NCBI GenBank assembly: GCA_023416335.1
Contig: JAEZHY010000105.1
Coordinates: 1 to 55,324, forward strand
Reading direction: 5' to 3'
DNA: 55,324 nt
Origin: Pseudomonadota bacterium
GTDB lineage: Bacteria; Desulfobacterota; Syntrophobacteria; Syntrophobacterales; Syntrophobacteraceae
Shown here: positions 8,809 to 17,078 of the stretch, piece by piece
Layout: every line of letters starts with the position of its first letter
How positions within the stretch are numbered: position 1 is the stretch's first letter
Made by a program: the position numbers and the translations under genes
Notes under the pieces: generated by a model
What the model saw: the letters and a program-made list of their open reading frames with translations, nothing else
What the model was told of the DNA's origin: nothing
Database searches by the model: none

Positions 8809-9090
8809 GGTTCCCAAGCTCCGAGCGCAGCCAGCGTTCGTTGAAGGCGGCCCATTGCACGATCAAGTTGGTCTCCTGGTTTCGTGGGCTGTTGCCCAAA
8901 TGGAGATAAACCTTTTCCCGGGTATTTTGCAACCTAGCTCCCCAACCCGTCATCCCGGCAGTGCTTTTTGAGCCGGGATCCAGGTTTCTTAGGGTCTTGA
9001 ATCCACGATTAATCCACCGTAAAGCCTGGATTCCGATGTGAACTTGTCCTGATCGAAGAGAAAGGGGCGGAATGACGCCGATGGGGCCTG
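8809..9090. repeat. R2 element, copy B, running into a gene
   Basis: A GGTTCCCAAGC arm starts at 8809. GTTGCCCAAAT is at 8891-8901, CCCGTCATCCCGGCAGTGC at 8946-8964, GAGCCGGGATCCAGG at 8970-8984, and CCTGGATTCCGATGTGAACT with the CTGATCGAAGAG module to about 9063. Its right part overlaps the 3' end of the pseudouridine synthase frame, and the ATTTGGGCAAC arm is missing. Confidence 0.8.
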
Positions 9091-9860
9091 CGTGTCATTA
9101 CTGCCCCTTCCCCGTCCAACCTGAGTCCCGGCGGCGGACTGCAGGAAACGGCAAACTCAGCCCCCGTTGCCGGATGGCACAGGCAAAGGCCCTCGGCATG
9201 GAGCAGGTATCCGAGGTCTCCGGGAAGCGCCTCGAAATTGCGGATTCCTCCTCCCGCGGCGTAAAGCGGATCGCCGACCAGCGGGTACCCGGCCGCTGCA
9301 AGGTGAATCCGGATCTGGTGAGGCCTACCCGTTTCGATTTCCACTTCCAGTATCGAGTTACCGTCCCTGTGCGCCAGGACATTAACCCGGCTCAACGCGA
9401 ATCTTCCGTCCGGGCTGGCTGCGTGTACTGACCCAAGCTTGGGATGAGGGACCGGCCCGATCGGTACCTCTATTTCAAAGTTCCCCTCACTCGGGATCCC
9501 CTCGGCAAGTGCCCGATATGTCTTTCGCATTTCGCAACGCCTGACGGCCCCACAAAGAAACGACCTTGCCGCGGCCGTTCGCGCAAAAAGGACAATGCCC
9601 GATGTGCCTCGACCCAGGCGATGGATCGGAACGGCTTCCGGGTAATCCTTCCTGACGAGTGCAAGCAGCGTGTGATCGAGAAATCCACCGGCCGGAACTG
9701 TCGGAAGTCCGCTGGGTTTTGCTACGGCAAGCAGTTCCCGGTCTTCATGGAGTACCTCGAAAAAGAGAGGGACATCAGGCTCGTTCCAGGGTGGCCGGCG
9801 CCACACAAGCCACTGCCCGGATTTCAGGAAAACGTCGCAGGCCGCCGGCCTGCCGTCCAC
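9009..9860 (-). CDS. RluA-family RNA pseudouridine synthase, both ends altered
   Basis: RluA-family enzymes turn uridine into pseudouridine in rRNA or tRNA. Visible are AVAKPSGLPTVP, HRLGRGTSG (79-87), KTYRALAEG, GRPHQIRIHLA and HPLVGDP-like VGDPLYAAGG. The usual catalytic Asp of HRLDRxTSG is Gly83; the PROSITE family pattern, as I recall it, allows D or G here. The GTG at 9860 has GGGGGAG upstream, yet the same frame continues upstream without a stop and encodes an N-terminal S4-like stretch (EYREQI, then NWQERLAGGEIFVDG) with no start codon. The only nearby ATG (9991-9989) is one base out of frame. The last 22 residues come from R2 copy B, replacing the native end. Active, truncated and decaying forms are all possible. 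Confidence 0.75.
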   Translation of the reverse strand: MDGRPAACDVFLKSGQWLVWRRPPWNEPDVPLFFEVLHEDRELLAVAKPSGLPTVPAGGFLDHTLLALVRKDYPEAVPIHRLGRGTSGIVLFARTAAARSFLCGAVRRCEMRKTYRALAEGIPSEGNFEIEVPIGPVPHPKLGSVHAASPDGRFALSRVNVLAHRDGNSILEVEIETGRPHQIRIHLAAAGYPLVGDPLYAAGGGIRNFEALPGDLGYLLHAEGLCLCHPATGAEFAVSCSPPPGLRLDGEGAVMTRRPHRRHSAPFSSIRTSSHRNPGFTVD

Positions 9861-10298
9861 GAAGATTTCTCCCCCCGCCAGCCGTTCCTGCCAATTCGCT
9901 CTGGAAGAATGGCGGTACTTCCGGGTCAGGTAGGTAAGGACCGTGCTTCCGTTTGCCTGATTATCTATTTGCTCCCTGTACTCAAATCCATTATTTAGAG
10001 CCGTCTTTTGACCTTTCGTGGTAATGTCCGCCGGGATCGACGAGCACCGGTCGATTGCCCGGCCCCGCCTTTTTTGGAATGTTGGGCTGAGACGGACGAG
10101 AAAATCCCGTGCCGGGGCATTAAATTGCTTTTCTGAACCAATCGGCTTTTACCCTGTCGCGAAAGCGGCATCAAGACTATTGCGGTTGCTCCGGCAAATT
10201 CGTATCCCGGATATAATAACCCATATCATCCCCTGAAACAGCTTCCGGGGTCGGGAGATCGTCCGGATGGGCAGGAATTGCACTATAGAGAGGGAATA

Positions 10299-12563
10299 AT
10301 GAACAAACAACATGTCGAATCCATATCCCGGGAACTCGGTCTCGGAAAACACCAGGTAGAAGCTGCGGCCCAGCTTTTGGAGGAAGGCGGGACGGTTCCC
10401 TTCATCGCCAGGTACCGGAAGGAAGCCACCGGGTCTCTGGATGAGACTGTAATAACAACCATCCGGGATCGGCTCGAGCAGCTCGACGCACTCGATAAAC
10501 GCCGGGCATCTGTTTTGAAATCCCTTGAAGAACAGGACAAGCTGACCGACGAGCTTCGGGAGAGCATCCTTCGCGCGGAAACGTTGGCAATACTCGAAGA
10601 TATCTACCTTCCATTCCGGCCCAAACGCCGCACGAGGGCCATGATCGCCCGGGAACGCGGCCTCGAGCCGCTTGCGCTCCTTTTATTCGATCAAAAGCCG
10701 GGGACCGATCCCTTTGCCGAAGCCGCACCTTTCATTGATGAGGTGAAGAGCGTCCCTACAGCGGAGGAAGCCCTCGCCGGCGCCCGCGACATCATTGCCG
10801 AGTGGATAAACGAAAATGCCGAGATGCGCGCGAAGCTCCGCGACACCTTTGTGCAGAAAGGAATCATCCGGTCGAAGGTCGTGCCGGGCAAAGAAGCGGA
10901 AGGCGCCCAGTTCCGGGATTATTTCGACAAGGAAGAGTCGCTTAAGGGTGCGCCGTCGCACAGAATCCTCGCGGCGCGCCGCGGTGAGAAGGAAGGGTTC
11001 CTGACCGTCCACATAGCCCCGCCGGAAGATCAGGCGCTTCTGCTGGTAGAGTCTTCTTTCGTGAAAAACGATTCCCCCGCCGCGCAGCAGGTCGGGACGG
11101 CAGCGCAGGACAGCTACAAGCGGCTGCTGGCCCCTTCCCTTGAAACGGAAATGAAGCAGCAGTCAAAGGAGAACGCCGACCGGGAAGCCATCCAGATCTT
11201 TGCCGACAACCTCCGGCACCTGCTCATGGCCCCTCCTCTGGGTTTCAAGAAAGTATTGGCCCTGGATCCGGGCTTCCGCACCGGGTGTAAGCTGGTCTGC
11301 CTCGATCCGCACGGCAAGCTCGTCCACCACGAGGCAATCTACCCGCATTCCGGGGCACAGTCCCAGGCGAACGCAGCCGAACGCGTTCGGGCACTCGTTG
11401 CCGAGAAGGGCATCGAAGCCATAGCGATTGGAAACGGGACAGCCGGCAGAGAAACCGAAGCATTTGTTCGCGGCCTCGGACTGCCGGAAAGCATTCGCGT
11501 AATCATGGTGGATGAAAGTGGGGCCTCCATCTACTCGGCCTCGGAGACCGCCCGCCAGGAGTTCCCCGATCAGGACGTTACCGTCCGCGGATCGGTTTCT
11601 ATCGGCCGGAGACTGATGGATCCCCTCGCCGAACTGGTCAAAATCGACCCCAAATCGATCGGCGTCGGCCAGTACCAGCATGATGTGGACCAGGGGCAGC
11701 TCAAGAAGAGCCTCGACGATATCGTAATGAGCTGCGTGAACGCGGTGGGAGTCGAAGTGAATTCGGCAAGCCCGCAGTTGCTCGGCTATGTCTCGGGGCT
11801 TGGACCTCAGCTTGCAAAAAACATCGTGGCATTCCGCGAAGAAAACGGCCCTTTCGCATCGAGAGATCAGTTGAAAAAAGTCCCACGCCTGGGGCCAAAA
11901 GCGTTCCAGCAGGCGGCGGGGTTCCTCCGCATTTCCGGAGGCAAGAACCCTCTGGACTCGAGCGCGGTTCATCCCGAATCCTATCACGTGGTCGAGAAAA
12001 TGGCCCGCGATCTGGGGTGCTCCATTGCCGAGCTGATACGCGACGCCTCTCTCAGGCAGAAAATCGATCCCGCCGCCTACGTTACCGCTGAGGCCGGACT
12101 CCCGACCTTGCTGGATATTTTATCGGAACTCGCCAAACCGGGCAGAGACCCAAGGGAGACTTTCGAAGCATTTTCTTTCGCACCGGGAATAGAGAAGATA
12201 ACCGACCTCGAGGTCGGCATGAAGCTGCCCGGGATAGTCACAAATGTCACCGCGTTCGGTGCCTTTGTAGATATCGGGGTACACAGGGACGGTCTGGTCC
12301 ACGTGAGCGAGTTATCGGACAATTTTGTCCGGGATCCGCAACAGGTTGTCCGGGTGCATCAGAAAGTTGCGGTAAGAGTCTTGGAGGTGGACAAGGAAAG
12401 AGGACGCATTTCTCTGTCCATGAAATCGGGATCGGCCCCAAAGGGAGAAAAGCCGAAAACCGAGCGTCAAAGCCCGGCAAACGTGCGCAGGGAAAAGAAA
12501 CCTCAGCAGGAAAAAAGAGGCGGGTTCAATAACCCGTTCGAAAGGGCGTTTAGGAAGGATTGA
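10299..12563 (+). CDS. tex: Tex/YhgF-family RNA-binding protein with S1 domain
   Basis: A 754-residue cytoplasmic protein close to the full length of E. coli YhgF/Tex. In order: the N-terminal helical Tex domain (TVPFIARYRKEATGSLDE, residues 30-50), a YqgF/RuvX-like nuclease fold (VLALDPGFRTGCKL, AIGNGTAGRETE), helix-hairpin-helix motifs (GVEVNSASPQLLGYVSGLG, then LKKVPRLGPKAFQQAAGFL), and a C-terminal S1 domain (GMKLPGIVTNVTAFGAFVDI, VHVSELS). The tail is basic and disordered. Tex proteins bind nucleic acid and affect transcription or RNA decay. I chose ATG 10299, preceded by GAGAGGGA, over an in-frame TTG at 10278. An R1-like hairpin lies 43 bp after the stop. Confidence 0.93.
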   Translation: MNKQHVESISRELGLGKHQVEAAAQLLEEGGTVPFIARYRKEATGSLDETVITTIRDRLEQLDALDKRRASVLKSLEEQDKLTDELRESILRAETLAILEDIYLPFRPKRRTRAMIARERGLEPLALLLFDQKPGTDPFAEAAPFIDEVKSVPTAEEALAGARDIIAEWINENAEMRAKLRDTFVQKGIIRSKVVPGKEAEGAQFRDYFDKEESLKGAPSHRILAARRGEKEGFLTVHIAPPEDQALLLVESSFVKNDSPAAQQVGTAAQDSYKRLLAPSLETEMKQQSKENADREAIQIFADNLRHLLMAPPLGFKKVLALDPGFRTGCKLVCLDPHGKLVHHEAIYPHSGAQSQANAAERVRALVAEKGIEAIAIGNGTAGRETEAFVRGLGLPESIRVIMVDESGASIYSASETARQEFPDQDVTVRGSVSIGRRLMDPLAELVKIDPKSIGVGQYQHDVDQGQLKKSLDDIVMSCVNAVGVEVNSASPQLLGYVSGLGPQLAKNIVAFREENGPFASRDQLKKVPRLGPKAFQQAAGFLRISGGKNPLDSSAVHPESYHVVEKMARDLGCSIAELIRDASLRQKIDPAAYVTAEAGLPTLLDILSELAKPGRDPRETFEAFSFAPGIEKITDLEVGMKLPGIVTNVTAFGAFVDIGVHRDGLVHVSELSDNFVRDPQQVVRVHQKVAVRVLEVDKERGRISLSMKSGSAPKGEKPKTERQSPANVRREKKPQQEKRGGFNNPFERAFRKD

Positions 12564-12606
12564 TGCCCCGCTTGTGCTGTGCAGGGCATCGGCCTTCCGG
12601 GACGGG

Positions 12607-12631
12607 GGTTCCCAAGCGGACCTTGGGAACC
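12607..12631. repeat. R1 hairpin copy after tex
   Basis: GGTTCCCAAG, 5-nt loop, CTTGGGAACC: the same stem as the window-end repeats with a slightly different loop. It sits between the convergent tex and PAS genes and could act as a bidirectional RNA hairpin, but has no U-tract. Confidence 0.75.
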
Positions 12632-12778
12632 AGCGATTTGTGGGTAACCAGTGGTTTTTGGGAGCCAGCGGTTTGATATAATGTTCTCTGCGATTGGCAG
12701 CCCCCTCCGGATGGGTGGCCGGATTCATATCCGGACCGCCTCCCCGGAAACTTCGCCGTTTTGCAGAACTTCTAACGT

Positions 12779-14074
12779 TCACACCGTCTGCTGCATTGCC
12801 TGGTCTGCCTTCTTCGTGCCCGAAATGTTCGTCGCGGTGAAGACGTGCCCTTCTCCCGGGTCGGATGCATTTACCGCCGCCGTGCTGAGAAGGACATCGA
12901 TTACCGTTCCGTCCTTTTTCTTCCAGCGGGTCTCGATTGCCCCGACGTCCCCCGACAATTCCAGAAAAGCAGCTTTAAGACTCTCGGAATCCCCTGCCGA
13001 TGCGCTGAGCAGGCTCAGGCTCTTCCCGGCCAGTTCCTCACTCGGATAGCCGGTCAGGTTGGCCATCTGCTCGTTCATCCATATGAAATTCCCGTCTCTG
13101 GTGAGCCCAATGCCGCTGGGGGCCGCACGCAGGACCGTGAGCAGGATATTCTCCCGTCGCCTGAGTTCCTCTTCCATCAGCTTGTTTTCAGTAATATCGA
13201 GGCCGATTCCGCCGACATATTTGTTGCCTGCCGTATCCTTGAACGGGAACTTGAACTTCCACCATGCGTACCTGCTCCCGTCCGGGTTCGTAGTTTCCTC
13301 GACCACATCGACGTCGTGTCCGGTCCTGAGGACCATCATGTCGCTTTCGCTGAAGAGGCCGGCCTTCTCCGGGGGGAAGAGTTCCATGTCGGACTTTCCG
13401 TACCAGTCTTCGCGGCTGACTCCGAAGCTCTTTTCGGCCGAAGCGCTGAGATAGAGATAGCGGCCCTGCTCGTCTTTCATCCACGCCGTCGTGGGGCTGT
13501 TGTCCATGAAAGCCCTGAAGCGTTCCTCACTCTGATGCAGTTCTTCTTCCAGAATTTTCTGGGCAGTTATATCCTGGGTGATCCCAAGAAAGCGCAAAGG
13601 CCTGTCGGCGTCATAACAGGCCTGCCCGACGGCCTGAATCCACTTGATGCGACCGACGGAAGATACCGTCCTGAAAGTGAAATCGAAAAGGGTCCTCTCG
13701 GCTATCGCCTTGCCGATTGACTGGCGGCACGGCTCGCGGTCCTCGGCGTGGAGAATGGCGTAGAAGCGGTCTATGTCTATGTTGTCTTCAGGCGTCAGCC
13801 AGAAATGTTCTTTGACCTGTCCGTTCCAGCACAAGCCACCGTCGGGCAGGTCGCACCACCAGAGCCCCAGGCCTGTAGCCTCTATTATGAATTCAAGATC
13901 CTCACGACTGATGTGAAAAAGTCGAAGTCCCGCGACGAAGGCTTCCGGCTTTTCTCCTGCCGGGGATCCCGGAGATTCCTTTGCATAGTCGTTCTTCACG
14001 CCCGTTGACATCCTCCGGCGCAGTTCCTTCAGTTCCAGAATCAACTGCTCCTTCGTTTTTTCCTCATCCAGCAT
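12779..14074 (-). CDS. Three-PAS protein without output domain (paralogue 1)
   Basis: A 431-residue protein of about three PAS/PAC units and nothing else recognisable. A short N-terminal coiled coil (MLDEEKTKEQLILELKELRR) is followed by PAS 1 with its PAC end FLGITQDITAQK, PAS 2 (SEERFRAFMDNSPTTAWMKD to GGIGLDITENK) and PAS 3 (RRENILLTVLRAAPSGIGLT to FTATNISGTKK). It stops 13 residues later, where a kinase or cyclase domain would usually begin. I chose ATG 14074, where the paralogue at 40360-41631 (MLDEDKTKEQ) also begins; the frame is open further upstream. No transmembrane segment. It could be a stand-alone sensor that docks on a separate kinase, or the remnant of a kinase. Function unknown. 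Confidence 0.75.
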   Translation of the reverse strand: MLDEEKTKEQLILELKELRRRMSTGVKNDYAKESPGSPAGEKPEAFVAGLRLFHISREDLEFIIEATGLGLWWCDLPDGGLCWNGQVKEHFWLTPEDNIDIDRFYAILHAEDREPCRQSIGKAIAERTLFDFTFRTVSSVGRIKWIQAVGQACYDADRPLRFLGITQDITAQKILEEELHQSEERFRAFMDNSPTTAWMKDEQGRYLYLSASAEKSFGVSREDWYGKSDMELFPPEKAGLFSESDMMVLRTGHDVDVVEETTNPDGSRYAWWKFKFPFKDTAGNKYVGGIGLDITENKLMEEELRRRENILLTVLRAAPSGIGLTRDGNFIWMNEQMANLTGYPSEELAGKSLSLLSASAGDSESLKAAFLELSGDVGAIETRWKKKDGTVIDVLLSTAAVNASDPGEGHVFTATNISGTKKADQAMQQTV

Positions 14075-14165
14075 TGGTTGGGCCCTCGTAGATATTATGA
14101 GTAAGAAATCCAAAACCGGTCTATTCCGGTCGTCTATGCTGATATGAAGCGGATGGAAATATGGT

Positions 14166-14179
14166 GATGTGCGTGACGC
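14166..14179. promoter_or_regulatory. Operator-like inverted repeat upstream of PAS gene
   Basis: GTGCGT, central G, ACGCAC is a perfect 6-bp dyad about 95 bp upstream of the PAS gene start, in the gap shared with the divergent sigma-54 activator. No regulator can be assigned. Confidence 0.3.
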
Positions 14180-14439
14180 ACGGTTGCATGGATATGATGG
14201 CACAAAGAGTAACCATCGTTGTCAATACTGCAATGCTTCAGAAGTCCCGTCGAACAACTCCTGAATTCCTACGACCGGTGCAAACCCGGTATGGCGCTCT
14301 GGAACTGGAGGAATGTGCTGTTATCTTTCAATACGGTTCCCTTTTGGGTAGTTCACCCGCGAAGGGAAGGAAGCGACCGATGTGGGATTGAGTCGACGCG
14401 ACCTGAAATTTCCTAAAAGATAATCTTGTCACAGGGGAA

Positions 14440-14453
14440 GGACAACTTTGTCC
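14440..14453. promoter_or_regulatory. Candidate upstream activator site
   Basis: GGACAA, CT, TTGTCC is a perfect dyad about 190-200 bp upstream of the sigma-54 promoter at 14643, the usual distance for an enhancer-binding-protein site. Another GGACAA half site is near 14473. ACTTTGT, 5 nt, ACAAAGT lies downstream at 14826-14844. Confidence 0.4.
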
Positions 14454-14642
14454 AACCCCTTTTTCTGTGCCGGACAAACGATTTTGGAGGAGAGGCCGGA
14501 CGGAGCTGTTGACAATGGTGTCACAGCCGGGAAAGTACAGGGCATCGAAGGGTCGGGAAAGAGGTGCGGAAGTTTTGCCTTCAGGCCTGATTCCATCCCG
14601 GTTGCCGATCATGCCGCAACACTGGATAGTCAAAACCGATTG

Positions 14643-14658
14643 TGGCACGGATGTTGCT
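14643..14658 (+). promoter_or_regulatory. Sigma-54 promoter
   Basis: TGGCACG, 4 nt, TTGCT matches the -24/-12 consensus exactly, with GG and GC ten bases apart. The predicted start near 14668 would give a leader of about 330 nt before the sigma-54 activator gene. The short TTG-start frame at 14678-14878 is the only other candidate product. Confidence 0.65.
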
Positions 14659-14825
14659 CTGCAATTAGGCAGAGACTTTGTGTCACCTGAAGAAACAAAC
14701 AGCGCCGGAGTGCGAATCGATTCAGCCTTCCGGGACACCATGCTTGACTGGCGCAGAAACATCCATCTCAAAGGACAAATGCATCACTTGTGCCGGAATT
14801 CCGCTGGGAGCCGGCCGGGGGACTG

Positions 14826-14844
14826 ACTTTGTCCGAAACAAAGT
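14826..14844. promoter_or_regulatory. ACTTTGT dyad in leader of sigma-54 activator
   Basis: ACTTTGT, CCGAA, ACAAAGT: a perfect 7-bp inverted repeat inside the presumed leader. It shares the TTTGTCC core with the dyad at 14440-14453, so both may bind the same protein. Confidence 0.35.
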
Positions 14845-14997
14845 GAAAAGCCGCGCAATTCCCTCAGTCCCGCGATGATTCCGGACCACAGCCGCGGCGA
14901 GAAGCTGAGCAGCCATACGCAATAGCTTTGCCGTCGAACCCGGGAAAAGGCTTCACGGCGCACAATTCCAGAATTCCGCCAACCGAGGAACAAGGTT

Positions 14998-16410
14998 ATG
15001 AAACAGATAAGAATCTTGCTATTGGATCTGAGTGCAACAGGCGTCATGTACGCGGTGCTGCGGGAGCTTCTCCAGGCGGCCCCCGGGATGAGCCTGAGCT
15101 GCGTTCAGGAGAACATAGACTTCCTGAAGCCTTCCGGGCATAAGCGCGCCAAGGATTTGCTGCTGGGACTGGGGCCCGACGTTCTCATCCTGACGGCCAC
15201 CCTGTCGGAACTGGACAGGTTCCGTGCGGTTTATGAGACTCTCGGGCCGGAGGCGGAAAAGATTCCGGGCGTTGCGTTCATCGAAGGAAACGACCGCTCC
15301 AGTTTTACGGCGGTCATCCTGCAAACCGGCGCCATATTGATGAACCCCACCCAATTGAATATCCATGACGCCATCGCACTTATCGAAAACCTCACCGGCA
15401 GGCTGGACCCATCTGGAATCCTTCCGTTTTACTCAGGGGGAATGTTTCGACCGAAGCAACTCATCGGTGTGAGTTCCGTGTTTCTCGAAGAAGTGAGAAA
15501 GATCCCGATCGTTGCAAAATACAATTCAAGCGTTCTGATATGGGGAGAAACCGGCACGGGGAAGGAAATCTGCGCCCAGATGGTCCACGCTCTCAGTCCG
15601 AGAGCCGAACACCCGTTCGTACCCGTCAATTGCGGCGCACTGCCGTTCGAACTTGCTGAAAACGAACTGTTCGGACACATGAGGGGGGCTTTTACCGGTG
15701 CCGTTCCATCGAAGCCCGGCCTGATCCGCGAAGCGGAAGGCGGGACCCTTTTTCTCGATGAGATCGACAGCCTCCCTCCCCTCGTGCAGGTGAAGCTGCT
15801 GCGTTTTCTCCAGGATAAGACGTACAAGCCGCTCGGAGCGGTAAGGGAATTCCCCGCCGATGTCAGGGTCATTGCTGCCGTGAACATAGAACCTCAGCAG
15901 ACGCTCAGATCCGGCAGATTGCGCCAGGACCTCTACCATCGCCTCAACGTTCTCTCCATGCGCCTTCCTCCGCTGCGGGAAAGAAAAGAGGACATCCCCC
16001 TCCTTGCCCGCTATTTTCTTGCCAGAAATATGTCCGAAACGGCAAAAACCCTGGACGGCCTCTCGGTTCACGCCATTCAGAAACTCCTGCTGCATGACTG
16101 GCCCGGAAATGTGCGCGAATTGGAGCGCATCCTGGAACGCGCGGTCATCTTCTGTTCCGGCAGGCTCGTAGAGGATTTCGATATCTCCATTCAGCAGCAA
16201 CAGGAGGAAATCGAGGTCGGAGCTTCCTTCAAAGAGATAAAGGAAAAGTATATCGAGCAGTTCGAGAAGAGCTACATAGAGAGGCTGCTCGTGGCTCACC
16301 AGGGAAACATCTCAAGGGCTGCACAGGCGGCGAAGAAGCACCGCAGAGCATTCTGGGAACTCATCCGCAAATACGGAATCGATGCGGAAAAGTACAAAAT
16401 CCAGAGTTAG
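14998..16410 (+). CDS. Sigma-54-dependent transcriptional activator with degenerate receiver
   Basis: A 470-residue enhancer-binding protein. The AAA+ domain (about 155-385) has Walker A GETGTGKE (183-190), the sigma-54 contact loop GAFTGA (230-235), Walker B GGTLFLDEID (248-257) and the RLNVLSMRLPPLRER segment. A Fis-type HTH ends the protein (GNISRAAQAAKKHRRAFWELIRKYG in pieces). The first 130 residues look like a receiver fold (IRILLLDLSATG, GPDVLILT), but the phosphoacceptor Asp is Thr or absent, so classic phosphorylation seems unlikely and another signal or partner may control it. No kinase is adjacent. An exact sigma-54 promoter upstream of its own gene and another before the next gene suggest it activates both. 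Confidence 0.9.
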   Translation: MKQIRILLLDLSATGVMYAVLRELLQAAPGMSLSCVQENIDFLKPSGHKRAKDLLLGLGPDVLILTATLSELDRFRAVYETLGPEAEKIPGVAFIEGNDRSSFTAVILQTGAILMNPTQLNIHDAIALIENLTGRLDPSGILPFYSGGMFRPKQLIGVSSVFLEEVRKIPIVAKYNSSVLIWGETGTGKEICAQMVHALSPRAEHPFVPVNCGALPFELAENELFGHMRGAFTGAVPSKPGLIREAEGGTLFLDEIDSLPPLVQVKLLRFLQDKTYKPLGAVREFPADVRVIAAVNIEPQQTLRSGRLRQDLYHRLNVLSMRLPPLRERKEDIPLLARYFLARNMSETAKTLDGLSVHAIQKLLLHDWPGNVRELERILERAVIFCSGRLVEDFDISIQQQQEEIEVGASFKEIKEKYIEQFEKSYIERLLVAHQGNISRAAQAAKKHRRAFWELIRKYGIDAEKYKIQS

Positions 16411-16771
16411 GAAGCTGGACCGGCGCCATTTTTCCAATAGACAGATCCAGGGATTCATGCACTCCACCAGGATCCCGGCGGGTATTCTTCCTTCCCCTAC
16501 CTGTTTTTCCATTCCAAAACCGAAATTCCAAGTCGGCATTGTAATTTGCCCCGAACCATCGCGTGCAACGTGGGGATTTCGAATTACCAGGGCAGAGAGT
16601 GAATTTCCTGCATTGAAGAGAAGTCCGCGTTTCGCGATTCGCAAAAAAACACTTCTCTCACGACGCATTCGGGCCGATTCAGTGTGGCAGAGTGATTTTC
16701 CGCCGGTTCGTACCGCCCCCTCCGGTACACTCTGAAAACCATCGAGGCCCCGTAAGGTTCGCGCCCCGGAG

Positions 16772-16787
16772 TGGCATGGTACTTGCT
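16772..16787 (+). promoter_or_regulatory. Sigma-54 promoter upstream of receiver-HDOD gene
   Basis: TGGCATG, GTAC, TTGCT fits the -24/-12 consensus with correct spacing. Transcription from about 16799 would give a leader of about 280 nt before the receiver-HDOD gene at 17079. The rest of the 668-bp gap (16411-17078) shows no recognisable gene. Confidence 0.65.
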
Positions 16788-17078
16788 TAATGTTGGACTG
16801 GATTCAGCGTTCGCCCCCGCCAAAGCGGAGCAATCCGCGGCAGAGTCACGAGAACTCGATCTTCAGGCTGAAGAGATGCGCAACCATGTTGCCGTCTGGA
16901 AGGTTCCGATTTCGGATATGAAAGTCACCGGCGGATTTGAAGAATTGAGCGATATGCCCTTTTGGCGGTTTTGGTAGAAAAGGCAGCATCCCCCAACTCC
17001 CCTCACGAAACAATGGAAAGGAGAGAGGCCGAATTTCGGGAATCACTGCCATTGATCGTTCGGCCCGGGAAAAAGTAG

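Noticed and set aside
14678..14878. Small Cys-containing frame of 66 codons downstream of the sigma-54 promoter
   Set aside because: It has a TTG start without ribosome site, overlaps the ACTTTGT dyad and shows no recognisable domain. A leader is more likely, although the frame cannot be fully excluded.
16771..16977. Frame of 68 codons before the receiver-HDOD gene
   Set aside because: Its first codons lie inside the sigma-54 promoter and it has no ribosome-binding site.
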